64,000 nt of DNA, from NCBI GenBank assembly GCA_038030265.1, contig CM075942.1, positions 52,914,751 to 52,978,750 of the forward strand, in the 5' to 3' direction. Origin of the DNA: Corythucha ciliata. Taxonomy: Eukaryota; Arthropoda; Insecta; Hemiptera; Tingidae. Shown one piece after another: positions 49,201 to 62,075 of this stretch. The position numbers and the translations under genes were made by a program. Within the stretch, counting starts at the first letter, position 1. Each line of letters starts with the position of its first letter. A model generated the notes under the pieces. It was given only the letters and a program-made list of their open reading frames with translations, made no database searches and had not been told where the DNA came from.

Positions 49201-51350
49201 TAAAAATGTCGAAAGTCGACATGACGAGTCCTTGACGTATTACATCAAAACGCCTCAGGAATCTCAAGAAGAAGAAAAAATTGGCATTGAAGGAACAGGT
49301 GTGGTGTGTAAGGTGAGGGGGGCTTGAACTCTTTCTGTTTAAGCAGTTGGTTTATTGTTTTTTTTTCTTCTTCTTCTTCAAAAAACTGGGTAATGTCAAT
49401 ATCTAATGGGACGTCAATCGCCTTGAAAGTCACCCGTTGATTAAACCGTTATGACTTATGAAGGTATCAATTTAGTTCAAATCGACAATTTTTTTATTAA
49501 TTGCACGACACGATGCGATTAAAAATTCGCAATGAAAAAGACTTGGCGGTATAGAACCCCTCGTTGTAATAAGTATATAAGATAACTGGAAACGGGTCGA
49601 TTCCCGCCGTGCCGCCGGCTGAGCTTTTCCCTCGTGGGTTTTTTAAGGCCGGCGGTGGCGGATGATGCAATGCCACCTGGTTGTTACTGTAGGTCTGTAG
49701 GATGGTGCGCGTGTGTGAAGTGTGTAAAAAGGGGGGAGGGAATAGTACGAGAAGACGCGAATGAATGAGGAAGAAAACCCCTGCAGTGAGTGATAGGAAA
49801 GGGGAAATTGGTCTTTCGTGCATTTTTTTTTGCTTATTATTTCGGCTTGCTTCATTAACAGCCCCGAGCAAGCTTCATTCAAGCGTAAACCAAATTTATA
49901 AATATCCCGATTAAGTCGATATAAGGATTTTAGACCCCACCCCCACCCACTTGCGATCAACCCTGGGAGAAATTTGAGGAGTGAGGAGCTCACTACGTAA
50001 TAAGGAAGTATATGGTTTATTCAGATTTCAAAGGCGGACCTACCTTGACATCTTCACGTGGAGCTTGTGATGCAATGCCCCCTCACACACGTACGTAGTA
50101 CACTGAAAATATAAAATGTTTTTTGAGGCAACTGTACCTCCAACCCACACAGGTGTAGGACCATCAGCTTGCCGGGTTCCGGGTTTTTCGACCACTGGCA
50201 TACTGAAAGTGGTGAGAACGGGGCGTCTGACCTTAAGTTACCAACAGTCAAAACGACAGTTGATAGCAACAGTAGATTGTGGAGTTGTTATCAACAGTCT
50301 TTTTCTACATGTCGAGATCGTTTTGTGTGTTGGTGTTCTGTAAGAACAAACTTCCATAAACAATAAAGAATTTATTTGGATACAATGAACCCCATCAATC
50401 GAACTTCGTTTGAATAGGCGCCCTGATGAGTCAGCTATGATTGAAGAAGTCTCAGTGCTACACAAGGACGAAAATAACAGTAATGGGAGAACCGCAATCT
50501 CTGGGCATTCATCGTGCTAATTCGAGAAAAAAGTCAATCCAACTACCGATAGACATAAAAAATGAGCAACTTATTGCATGAGCTCGCTTGAGGGCAGGGC
50601 CCCCCACCCTAATTCGTTATTTTCCTTTTTTCTTAAAATTACAATGTCGACATACGAGGAAGGCCCTTTAGATCTGTTAATCGTATCCCCGAGGTCCTTG
50701 TTCTTTGGGACGGGCCCCTAGATCACGAATTTCCCTTGCCCTCAGCCATCTACGTCTCTTGTTTGTTTGTCAGAGAACGAGAATTTTCCAAAAACATCAC
50801 GAAAATACGCGAATGTGTCACTACCGGCACTCAATCCGCAGCTGTTACGAAAAAGTCGTGAGTCGCGGTAACGTCTGAGTTTATGGGCACTTTTCCACGT
50901 CCACCCTCGACAAAAAACAATTTGAAATAATTCACAGCTGACTTTGATTTCAAAAAACGTTCATTTTCAGCAAAATTTCGAAACATGAATTCACGACTTC
51001 TGGCGATAGTTCGTAACTACATAGGGTGACCAAACTTCCTCCTTTCCCCGGTCATTCCCTACTGTTTAGACTTAAACTAACTAACTGACTATTGTTTAAT
51101 TCTTTAGCCTCTGTTTAACGTTGTGACGTCACATCCCTCTTTCTTGATTTTTTTCATTTTTCTGCAGGGAGTAGATCAAAAAAAGTTTTGAAGTGTTTTT
51201 TCATGATCATTTCATTCTAATAACTCATTTTCCACCTATTTTAACTTTTGTTTTTTATTTTTCCGGAAAATGGTCCATTAGCAGCCAACTTTTGTCGACT
51301 AAACGTAAAGAATGGCGCTAAATGAGGGATAATTTTTAAGAAAAAGCTCT
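46256..51350. other. Intergenic or 5' intron, no gene recognised
   Basis: No exon with a recognisable family. Homopolymers at 47151-47158, 47191-47202 and 48792-48810. The stretch 47870-48200 has unusually balanced base composition and may be an old retroelement piece. The open frame at 47276-47602 has no recognisable domain. Confidence 0.4.
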
Positions 51351-52020
51351 AAAGAGCAGCAAAACTTGAAAGGAAGCGCTAATTCATGGTTGAAATGGAG
51401 GAAAAGCCCAATTCGCGACTTAAAATTGAGAAAAATCACTAATTTGTGGCTTTATTTCTACAGCTAAAATTGAGAATATAGTGCTAATTATCAACTGAAA
51501 CAGAGATAAAATGCTAATAAGCAGTTATCTTTCTACTAAATTAAGGAATAGCACTAATTAGCAGATAACTTTTACGAAGAAGCTCTAATTAACAGATGAA
51601 CTTGAGATATGAAGCTCTAACCCACAGGTAAAATAGAGAAAAACCCCTATTTGGCGGTTAAAATATGGAAAAACCCCTATTTCTCGGCTTCAAATTAAGA
51701 AAACCCGCTAATTCACGGCTAAATTCGTTAAAGGAGCTATAATCCACTGTTAAAAATCGAAGTCTAAGTAAAATATAGGAAAAGCTTTAATGCGCAAGTT
51801 ACTTCGAGAAGAAAAAACTTTATTTAGCAGACTTTCGTGACTGTAATTAAGGAATACCGCTAAATAGCAAATAACTTTTGTGGAGAAGCTCTAATTAAGA
51901 GCTAAATCGACACGAAGAACTGCGCTTTTTCTTTCCACTGCCAATTAACTGATAAAATTGTAATACAACTCTAATTTGCCGCTAAATTGAGAAAAATGCT
52001 AATTTGTAAGTTGAATTTAA
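51350..52020 (+). repeat. Degenerate ~30-bp repeat array
   Basis: Loose units such as GCTAATTCACGGCTAAATTC and AATTGAGAAAAATCACTAAT, mixed with a variant AGCTCTAATTAACAGATGAAC. Same dispersed family as at 23.7, 35.6 and 56.3 kb. Confidence 0.6.
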
Positions 52021-52029
52021 GGTTTGTGG

Positions 52030-52545
52030 AGGTTTCTAAGCCTGCCAACCACAGCCAAAATCTAACCACAGCCAATGACCAACCACATTAAAGCTCAGAC
52101 TACAGAAGCTGTAACCAGAGCTATAAAACCTCCAACAACAGCAAGGCAAGGCAAGGTCCCAAGCCCAGCTTAGTTCCAAACCACAGTACAAGTCCAGCCC
52201 CAAAGAAGGTTCTAACCAGGGCTTATAGGTCCCTCCAGCAGCAGGTAGGACCAACCACATCGTCAATGCTCCGACCACAGAAAAGTTCCAACCACAGCCA
52301 AGGTCCAATCACAGCAAAGTCAAAGCACAGAAAGGTCTAACCACAGCAATGGTCCAACCTCAGCATGGCCGACCACAGCAAAACTTCAACCACAGGGAAT
52401 GTGATCCAACCACAGCAATGGTTCAACTACAGCAAAGGTCCAATTACTGAAAATGCCCAACCACAGCAAACGTCCAACCACAGAAAGATCCAATCACAGT
52501 AATGCCCCAACCACAACAAAGCTGCAACCACAGTTGTTGACCTCC
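52030..52545 (+). repeat. AACCACAG minisatellite
   Basis: A tandem array of CCAACCACAGCAAAGGT-like units of about 17-20 bp, with drifting spacer words (AAGGTCCAA, AATGGTCC). The strand is almost purine-only apart from C. Reading frames through it are repeat artefacts. Confidence 0.8.
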
Positions 52546-55260
52546 AAATAACAACAACGTAACAATCAATAAACATATGCTTCTCCTTCACTGGTCCCAC
52601 AAAATCAGGGAATTTACCAAATCCCTCAATTCATTTGGCTAAATCATCCACTCTCATCAACCCTACCGTGGAAATAAGAGGTGCAAGCTCCAGTAAGAAA
52701 CTCCCCCCCCCCTCATCAGTGTGCTCCCTGAACTATCCCCTGAATGTCTGTATTGTCTAAACGTTTTATGAATTCCTCATAATATGTATCTGAAAACATA
52801 ATTAAGAGCGTTGAACTTTAGCGTCTTTATCGCTACGAAGAAATTCTGAATATTTTTTTTCTTCAGAAAGGGGGCGGTGTATAACGAGTTATTCGACTCT
52901 TGATATAGAAAATTTCAAGGTGATAAATCGGCTCAATCTCTCTGATATATTCACGCGCGAATGAATGAAATTTGAGCCTGCTCGTCACGTCGTAAAATGA
53001 TTCAATTAAACATGATTCGATACGATAATAAAAGTCACATAACAGCTCTATAACGTATTTGCAAACAGAACGTTTCATTATATTCGAACGGCCTTGACCT
53101 AGCCCAAAATTCTCACTCCTGGAAGACAATTTTTTCCCCCACTCGCTGTCAAACTCGAATTAGTTTTAGCTGTTATAGCGTTTAATGCGTGAACGTGCGC
53201 GATAAACATGACACCTTTGTACACAGCTTTGATGTTAATTGGTTTGATCGAATGCGTGACAAGGAGGAGGGATGCATCTCGGCTATGAATTATTTCTTTA
53301 TCTTTAACAGCTCAACATCACCGTTTGTGACATTTTTTTTAAATCTCACTATTTTCCTTTCACTGCCCTCAGTGGGAGAAGTGGTGGTGGTAATGACCAA
53401 CGGGGTGCTTTGATGATATTAAGGCGAGGCGTGGCGAGGGGAAACTTGGCGCCGAAATATCTTTTTTGTTAAAAGCTGCAAATCGATCGGGTTGAATAAC
53501 GACGGTCGGATTTTCCGAAAACAGCGCAGGGGGACTCGCTTCCGCATTAACGTGGAAGGAAAACAATTCGTTTAATCAGTAGTTTTTCAACAAAATGGGT
53601 TAACACGGCGCGATGTCACGGGCAAACAATATGTTATTTATCTTCTATCACATATATTTATTTTGAGATTATAGCACTAACAATCTCAATTCTCAACACA
53701 TGACAAGCTCCCGTAAGGGTCACTCAGGATATTAGGAAAAACAATGAAAAACGGTAAAACACGAACGTTCAGCAGCAATTGAGCTCCGCTCCCACCTCCT
53801 CTACCACGCAATTACGTCGTTAACATCTTTTATTCGTGGGTATGAACAAGCGAGAAAGGAAGACGCCAATTTACATCGAAAGGCAAAAAACTAATTAATT
53901 TCCAACGTCTTCGCGGAATTACACGGTTTGCTTATTGTGAAGAGCAAGCTGGTAATGTACACACGTCCATTATGGCTCAATAATTACGACCACGGTGATG
54001 CTTTGCGATTTTATTCAAAGTCATGGAATTGGTCATGAGCCGAAAATCCAGATTCTGAAGGATTTATTTACAGTTTCTACGGTGTTTGGAGTGGTGGCGG
54101 GGGGCAATAGTTCCTATCGTGGCGGGGGGGGGGGGATGCACGTCAATACAATTGTGGCGGAACTAAGTAGATGAGAAACCAACATTTCAGGAGTTTTCAA
54201 GCATCGACCTCCTTTTACCCAGGAGAACGCAAAGGACCTTAAAATTGTTATTTTTATGAAAGGCCGGTCGGCCCTCCCTGTCCCTTCTTATATACTTCAG
54301 TCTGCAGTGCTATAGCGCTCGTGCCCTGTATAATAACGCTATTATGCATCCGTAACAAGGTGACCCGAGAAACGATAAATTTTATCATTTCAACGAGATA
54401 AACAAGGGCAGCGCTGAGAGGAGAGGGTGGCTTACAATGTCATCGCACAAAATCTGGGGACCTCTTCTGAGACCCGTCTCGTGGATCCGCGAATGATTTA
54501 CAGCGTCTCCATATACAATCGGCCCTGTACTTGTGAAAGATCGTTGTTTAGAGTTTAGAATGTTTAATTTCCTGATATTTAATGTTTATCGTTTCAAAAT
54601 CTTTGTTTGTTTTTTGTCGTCATCGCGAGCACGATAAGACAAAAACATTGCATGCCCCACTCTCCCAACCACCACCACTTCAATACAATTTTGTTGAAGG
54701 ACATTTTTTTGTTGCACTCGTATACTTTGTGAGGTGTTACTCGAGCTTTCTCACGGTGTTGACTGCTTTTTTCCTATTAGCGTTGCAAAACTTTTGCTTA
54801 TACGTGTCCTCTTCGGTGGGTAAATATCGGGAGTTTCGCACGGGTGAAACGATCACCACCATGGAACATGGTCGCCCCCATCCCCCCCCCATATCACCAT
54901 CTATTCGTTTGTTAATAATTAACACCCGCATTGTTGAGGAGGGTCGCGGGGTGGTTGAACTTTATTTTTTTATTCCTTTTAACGCACAAAAAAGTATTAT
55001 ACGCTTATAAATTATGTAAAGTGGGTTATCGAGGCTGAAACAGGCGCCGATTAGGTATCATTGAAAATTTGTCGTCTCGATTAGATTACTCAATTTAAAT
55101 CCTCCGAGAGTGAGACCCTTCAACTAACTTTCTTATTGAGACCATTATAAGCCACACACATTCACACAAAAGCAGTCTAGAACGAAATAATTTTGGCGAC
55201 GTGCCCCCTTTTATAAGGAAAATAAATTTAAAAAGTAAAAAAAATTAACAGTATTGTTGT
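52546..55260. other. Upstream of SLC36, no gene seen
   Basis: Nothing recognised. It is AT-rich, with a G-run at 54126-54134 and ordinary low-complexity tracts. If the candidate first exon at 46.1 kb is right, this is part of a 5' UTR intron. Confidence 0.4.
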
Positions 55261-55348
55261 GTTTCATCTCTACAGGAAGCCTCCAAGCGTTCACCTCCAA
55301 GAAATTAGCTGACTCGCGATTATTTTTATTTAGAAGAACTCAACAAAA

Positions 55349-58300
55349 ATGGTAAGTTTTGACTTTTTTTTTTTACCCAAAAATAAAAATAAACTGATTC
55401 TCCCCTCCCCAACCCTTTTAAAGGCGTCCAACGGTACGGCCAATATGACGGAGCTGGAGACCTTCCTCCCAGGAGATGGCTCGACAAAAGACGGCTCCAA
55501 GTAAATTTTGGCACAGTCTAGTGCATTTTTTTTTTTTTACAGCTCAACCAGTTCTAATATTTTTTTTTTTTTAACGTAGGTACAAAGTAACTGTAGCTCC
55601 CAAGGACCCTAGCAGGGTGGAAAATGGTTACAGCATGGACGGTAAATCACAGTGGGACCCTTTCAAAGAGAGAAAAAATGAACACCCGACTACGTACGTT
55701 GCTTTTAAAGCACGAAAATTAAGTCATTTCATTAATCTTCCGCCCCTCGTTTCACCCGACAGAGACTGTGACACATTGACGCACCTGTTAAAGGCGTCTC
55801 TGGGAACGGGCATTCTCGCCATGCCGTTCGCTTTCAAAGCGTCGGGCATGATGCTCGGCATACTTTTCACGATACTCGTAGCGGCTATCTGCACACATTG
55901 CGCTTATATTTTAGTGAGTTCTGTTGTTCTGGCGGCTGTTATACATATTATCTTTGGGACTACTAACGATTTTTCTTCATTTTTTAAGGTTCAATGTGCG
56001 CACGCGCTGTACAAAAGGACGCGAGTCACTGCGATGAGTTTCGCCGACGTTGGTGAAGTGGCTTTCGCTAACGGGCCACCGTGGGGACGTAAATTTTCAA
56101 AAACAGCAAGGTTTGCACGTCATTAATTTTATTTTTTAGTCGCCTCTCGTAATATGTGGTGAAATCCGCTAATTGTGATGAGGAGGGGGAGGATGTCAAC
56201 TCCGGACGAGGGTTTGACGGGCCTCTAAAATGAATCCAAACTAACGCGTACGCGTTTTTAAGGACCGCAGTTAAAGGTTTTTCTAATGGTGGGAGGGGTG
56301 ACATACGCTGGAGTGCGAAGAAGCGCTGGAGTGCGGGAGAAATCGTGGTTAAAATGGAGAAAACGCCATTTCGCGGCTTCTCAAGGCAACTTCGTGGCAG
56401 AAAATAAATGAAAAAAATCGCTAATACGCGGAAAAATTAGGAAAGACAGCTAATTCGCCGCTTATATTCCGAAAACATCAATTCGAGGCTTCGTGAGCTC
56501 AATTGAGAAAAAACAGTAATGGCCAATAGTGAAAAAATCACCAATCTGTGGCTAAAATTAAGAAAATGCGCTAGTTCACGGCAGAAAGTTCTGCGGCTAA
56601 AGTGGAGAAAAGTTGCTAATTCACCGATGAGAAGAAGCGCTGGAGTGCGGGAGAAATCGTGGTTAAAATGGAGAAAACGCCATTTCGCGGATTCTCAAGG
56701 CAACTTCGTGGCAGAAAATAAATGAAAAAAATCGCTAATACGCGGAAAAATTAGGAAATACAGCTAATTCGCCGCTTATATTCCGAAAACACCGATTCGC
56801 GGCTTCATGAGCGCAATTGAGAAAAAACGCACAAGGTCAAAAGTGAAAAAATCACCAATTCGCGGCAAAAGTTGATCTTGTTAGTGAGATCGCTTAAACT
56901 ACGAGGGTTTTTAGGTAGTGCATGCAAAAAGCTGTAGTCGTAGGTGGCTACATTGTCATTGTTGTCAACAATGTAGGCTCCTGCGGCTACAGCTTTTTTT
57001 TTCATTCATTACTAGACCAACCTTAAATGATTTCACAAGTACAATGGACATCAATTTGTATGAAATAACTATATCACAGGGTTTGTTAAATCACAGGAAT
57101 TATCACATGAGTAGTTGGTCTTGGAGTAAACGGGGTCGTAGTCTTCTTGATATCCGTTGGCCCAAATGACTAATAGACCGCTCGTTCCACGGTCGGCAGG
57201 TTTGCGTGGAATTTTTTGAATTTCGAGACGATGTGTTCTCTGATCGTGGGCAGGTATAATTCCCTGTGGAGCTGAGAGTTTCTTGCGAACCAGTGATTGG
57301 GGGAGCACCGCTCCCCTAATCACGATACTGAGGGAACAAATTGTATATTAGAAAAATGGTGGAGGCGGGGCAAATGGGCCAACTAAATGACATGATCAGG
57401 TTCTGGTTTTACATTCGAAAATTATCGTTCGCACTGAACAATAAAAGTTATATTATTGAAAACTTGTTTCCACTTATTTCCGGCGGATTTCATTGAGGAG
57501 AAGTGGTAGAGAGAGCGTGAGGGCTAGGCCGGGCAGTGCAGAGGGAGTGAGAAATTGCCGAAGACAGAAGCCCGTAAAAACTGCTGACTCCGTTGTTCTA
57601 CCCGACCCGACAACCGCAAAGCGGGTGTGAGGGTGATAGATAAATAGAATGATGCTTTTTGAGAAGGCACGAAAACGGCTACATATTTTCTCTTCCTATC
57701 AAAAAGCTTCATTTTCCGAGGGAGTAAATTTATTTAGTTGCACATGAGACTCCACACAACGCAAACATAGAGCTTGTGTACGGGCCTTTAGCAATGCTCC
57801 CGCATTCGTAATCTAAACATAATTGTATACATATAAATACAAAATTTTGGTTGTGGTAGGTTGGGGGGGGGGGATCTCAGAATCCTGCTCCCCCAATGCA
57901 GAATGGCTTCCGCCGCCACTGGACCTGTAGGTTGTACAATTTAGACTGCAGCAGCTCCCCACACTTAGTGTTGAATCGATACCAGTAAACAGAGTAAAGT
58001 ATCGATACTTTTCAATCGATACCCAGTAGTTTTGGTATCGATACTTTTTTTCGATACCAAGTACTATTTTGATACTTTGATTCGATAAAGGGAAATGAGT
58101 ACTTCAGGAATCGATACTTTTCATTCGATACTGAGTACAATTCGATACTTTTTAATCAATACCGAGTATTTTTTAATTTTAAATTTTTCAAATTAATTTA
58201 AACACGTGAACTCCCGGCATCGGAAACGTACCGTTTGAAATGAGTACTTTAATTGGTATCGAATGGGTATTGATTAAAACTAGTACGATACTGAATCAAT

Positions 58301-61118
58301 ACGATTTCGATACCGAGTAAAAGAACTCATTTGAAACGATACCCATTCGATACCGAGTATTTACTTGTTTGAATCAATACCCATTCGATACCGAGTAAAA
58401 GTACTCATTTGAATCAATACCCATTCGATACCGAGTATTTACTCGCTTGAATCAATACCCATTCGAGTACTTTTACTCGGTATCGAATGGGTATTGATTC
58501 GGTATCGTTTCAAATGAGTACTTTTACTCGGTATCGAATGGGTATTGTTTCAAATGAGTAGATATTCGGTATCGAATGGGTATCGTTTCAAATGAGTACT
58601 TTTACTCGGTATCGAATGGGTATTGTTTCAAATGAGTAGATATTCGGTATCGGGTATATTTCATTCGGTATCGTAAAAGTATCGGTTAAGTAAGAGAGTT
58701 ATAAGCTCGGTGCACACTATGCATTTTTCGTAGCATGATTGCTATTTATTTGGAGGTCGAAAGGAAATATATGGTCCCCGGATATTTTTTAAAACCGGTA
58801 GGCAATTCTATTTCAAAAGTTGCATAGCGTCCATCGAGCTTAAGTAGTCATTGTGTTTGAATTAAAATGAATCTGTATTTGTATAAGGGAGTAGTGATTG
58901 ACGACTCGATAAATCATTAGAGATGGTAGTGCTTTTGGCTTTTGTTGGTTGGTGGTGGAGGGGTTTTATTACAAGCTTGTTGAATCGATACCACTACGGT
59001 ATCGATACTTTTGAATCAATACCAAGTACTTTTGGTATCGGTACTTCTGTACCGATACCGAGTATATATCGATACTTTTTATACGACATGTAAACAAGTA
59101 AACAAGTTATATGAGTATCGATACTTTCCATTCGATACCAAGTACCATTCGATACTTCCCATTCGATACTTCAAATGAGTAAAGTATCGATACTTTGTTG
59201 GTATCGATTCAACACTACCCACACTTTGCTCCCACTATGGCATTAATGGTCGGATTATAGATTTGTACACGAGTACACAGAATTCTGGTTTCAATCTGCT
59301 TTTTCTGTTTAGTATGGAGTACAGTTGCCGCTATCTTGCACAGTCTTACAGTTTTTTGCATGCACTATCTAAACAAAGAGTTCATTCATGGATAAAATAG
59401 AGGAAAATTGCTCATTATAGCGGCTAAAATCAGGAAAAACACGAATAATTCACAACTGAGAAAAGTCGCTAATGCGCGGCTAAAATGGAGAAAAATCGCT
59501 AATTCACTGTCGAAATTGAAAAGAACTGAAGAAGTGTTAAAGTATGAAAATAATTCTAAATTGCGGCTAAAATGAAGAAAACGCCAATTCAAGGCTTCTC
59601 AAAGCCAACTTCTTCGTGGCTGATGATGAGAACTTGATAGATTCTTGGTTCTTGCCGCGTCGGACACCCTTTTTCGGTCACTTCCCAAAGGGGCTACTGC
59701 CAAGTTTCCTCCTAACTCACGTTAAGGGCCGTCATTTTTCGGTGTAAAACACTGACGACGCTAATTGATTGTCTTCCACAGGGTGTCCATCATCATCGGG
59801 CTTTTTGCTGCTTACTTTGGGACGTGCAGCGTTTACACTGTGATAATGGCTCAAAACTTTCAGCAAGTATGTTATACACACCAACAGTGCCCCCCCTCCC
59901 GTGTCGTTCCAAATTATTCTTACCCTCCCCCCTCTCTTATTTTTCAACACTACAGGTCGCTGAATACTATTTGGGCTACCCCCTTAACACTAGGCTCTGT
60001 ATTTTCGCCCTCCTTATCCCGATGATACTCATCGCCTGGGTACCTGACCTAAAGTACCTCGCACCATTCTCCATGGTCGCGAATCTTTTCATGGGCATTG
60101 GTCTTGCCATCACTTTCTACTATCTCGTTATGGGCGAGCTGGGCTCTCCATGGGATCTACCTCAAGTGGGTAAATTGAGTGAGCTTCCCCAGTTCTTTTC
60201 CATAACGATATTCGCTATGGAGGCAATCGGAGTTGTAAGTAGCGATAATTTTACCCTCAAAACAACGCTTCAAGCTGTTTTTGTTTTGTTTTAAAGATTA
60301 TGCCCTTGGAGAACAGTATGAAAACCCCGCAACATTTCACGGGACTGTGCGGTGTCCTCAACAAAGGAATGAGTGGCGTCACGCTAGTTTATATTCTCTT
60401 GGGATTTTTGGGTTATCTTCACTATCAAGACGCCACCGAGCCCAGTATTACTTTGAGTCTTCCCAAGGATGAATAGTAAGAGAGTTTAAATGGACATTTT
60501 GACGGGTTATAATAACTTTTTGATGTCGCAGCGCTGCCCAAGCCGTTAAAATTTTAGTGGCTCTCGCAGTTTACTGTACGTACGGCCTGCAGTACACCGT
60601 GTGCTTGGAAATTAGTTGGGACGCCGTCAAAGACAAGGTGAAAACGCGTCGTTTATTCTGGGAATACGTCGTTCGTTCATTGCTTTCGGCCGCGTGTGGT
60701 AATTCGAGTAGAAAATCTAGTTTAATGAGACTCTTAATAAATTCCCCCTCTCATCATTTCAGTACTACTGGCCGTCGCCGTTCCCACAATTGGCCCATTC
60801 CTCGCTCTCATCGGCGCCTTCTGTTTCTCAATACTCGGCCTCATCATTCCCGTCTTCATTGAAATTGTCACCTTCTGGGAAGTTGGCTTTGGTCGTTTCT
60901 CCTGGGTCCTGTGGAAAGACATCGGTCTCATCCTTTTCGGTTGTATGGCCCTTGTTTTCGGCTCGTACACCAGTCTCCTGGACATCATTGACACGTACGT
61001 CGAGTACCCAGTTGGCGACCTCGTCCCCGTCTATTCTCACGACGCTTTGAATGTCACCACAACTACAACAACGGCTGCCACCCTGCTCCTTAACGCCACC
61101 TCCTCGGCGTTGAATTAA
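55349..61118 (+). CDS. SLC36 / PAT-type proton-coupled amino acid transporter (complete)
   Basis: Amino acid symporter/sensor family of lysosomal or plasma membranes (insect relatives include pathetic). Ten exons: 55349-55351 (ATG only), 55424-55500, 55580-55693, 55763-55913, 55989-56110, 59782-59866, 59956-60234, 60297-60475, 60532-60698 and 60763-61118. All are phase-consistent, giving 510 residues, typical for the family. A cytoplasmic N-terminus (about 1-70) is followed by TM1 with the helix-break HLLKASLGTGILAMPFAF (from residue 72). Later blocks are CSVYTVIMAQNFQQV, LIAWVPDLKYLAPFSMVANL, IGVIMPLENSMKTP, and CTYGLQYTVCLEI. The C-terminal tail is Thr- and Asn-rich, with NVTT and NATS glycosylation-type sites. 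The start is fixed by the ATG immediately before a GTAAGT donor. Intron 5 (3.7 kb) houses a hAT-like element. Substrate and localisation cannot be read from sequence. Confidence 0.94.
56317..56890 (+). repeat. Degenerate ~30-bp repeats with a local 314-bp duplication
   Basis: The block AGAAGCGCTGGAGTGCGGG, AAATGGAGAAAACGCCATTT, AATCGCTAATACGCGG at 56317-56510 recurs almost unchanged at 56631-56820. The words within it are members of the dispersed ~30-bp family. It lies inside SLC36 intron 5. Confidence 0.75.
56882..57010. repeat. Dispersed repeat related to 41972-42255
   Basis: GATCGCTTAAACTACGAGGG, TAGGTAGTGCATGC and AAAGCTGTAGTCGTAGG followed by an inverse AACAATGTAGGCTCCTGCGG and CTACAGCTTT. 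This makes a hairpin of the same design as the 42-kb copy. Confidence 0.6.
57011..57965. other. SLC36 intron 5, unassigned part
   Basis: No recognised exon. A minus-strand frame at 57069-57323 has a protein-like middle (GLLVIWANGYQEDYDPVYSK) but no family I know; it may be a transposon-ORF relic. A G-run sits at 57862-57871. Confidence 0.35.
57966..59217. mobile_element. hAT-like element with satellite interior and 8-bp target duplication
   Basis: The ends TAGTGTTGAATCGATACCA and its inverse are flanked on both sides by CCCACACT (57958-57965 and 59218-59225). An 8-bp duplication and a TAGTG-type end fit hAT. The interior is built almost entirely from tandem and inverted variants of GGTATCGAATGGGTATTG and TTCAAATGAGTACTTTTACT. 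There are no open frames of note. A second small element is nested at 58706-58843. It lies in SLC36 intron 5. Confidence 0.88.
58706..58843. mobile_element. MITE nested in the hAT-like element
   Basis: The ends AAGCTCGGTGCACACTATGC and (inverse) AAGCTCGATGGACGCTATGC are imperfect inverted repeats. Length is about 138 bp. Its sequence is unrelated to the surrounding satellite, which continues on both sides, so it inserted later. Confidence 0.65.
59385..59620 (+). repeat. Degenerate ~30-bp repeats
   Basis: Clean adjacent copies around 59466-59510 (CGCTAATGCGCGGCTAAAAT, GGAGAAAAATCGCTAATTCA) give the ~30-bp period of the dispersed family. Located in SLC36 intron 5, about 160 bp before exon 6. 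Confidence 0.65.
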
Positions 61119-62075
61119 CGGCAATATATTTTCATTTCATAACTTAACATTTAGACGCAAAAACATAAGTTCCTGCTAATATTCTTCAGTAGTTTTGTTT
61201 TCTTTTCTAAATTCCCCGCCTAGCAATACAATTTTTGTTTGATTCATTCCATAGAAGGCGTGCTATTCAGGCGCAATAAACCCGACCGTCCTGAATTCCG
61301 TTTCAATCTTTTTTGTACTTAAAAAACTTATTCTTCCGTGTAAAATATTGTGCTAACGTCTCGATCTCGAAGCCTAAAATGAGACTGGAAATACAATGAA
61401 GATAATTTTTAAACCAAACAAGAAACGCATTTTCACTTCTAAAATGTATAAAGTTCCATAATATTTTTTAAATAAAATACGTTTTTTTGTTTTAATTATT
61501 TTTTTACCTTTTAAACAATATAAACAGTTCCTGGGATAATTTATAATTAAATTGAGCCTTTGTTTAGTATTTACACTCGCGCGGTAACATATAAAATGTG
61601 ATGACTATAAAATTATTTACAATAATAATTTACACATTACATAAAAATACTGTACAATATGATGAGCACAAACAACCAGTCTTAATGGCGGGGTTGGCCT
61701 CATTTTTGTGGGGGGGGGGGGTAGATGGCCAGTGGGAGGGGTTTGATACTAAAATTTGAATGATTTCAATACATATAGGCCTTAATACTGGAATGTATCA
61801 CAATGGGAAGGGTGGATTGAAGGGGGAGGGAGGCCAATTTAGTGGGATTGGGCAAAAGAGGAATCTCAAGTTTTAGTCTTGGCCATCGGTGATGGCTCAC
61901 GCCTCCAGTAGGCGTGATCTGACAGATCGAGACCTTCGGGTAGTTGAACGACGTACTGTGACGTTGATGAATTTCGCGGTAGAGACATCGTGTTATACCT
62001 GCGAATTTGTCACAATCGGGAAGTGGCACACGTGCGGTCAAGGAGTAAATGGGGGGGGGGGGAGGGGAGGCGTGC
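61119..62075. other. Convergent 3' flanks of SLC36 and SLC6
   Basis: No gene between the two stops. An AATAAA at 61275-61280 is the first good signal for the SLC36 transcript. I found no clear minus-strand signal for the SLC6 gene. AT-rich to about 61650, then a G-run at 61710-61720. Confidence 0.55.
61275..61280 (+). terminator. Candidate polyadenylation signal of SLC36
   Basis: AATAAA 156 bp after the stop codon in GCGCAATAAACCCG; further AATAAA words follow near 61470. Confidence 0.45.
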
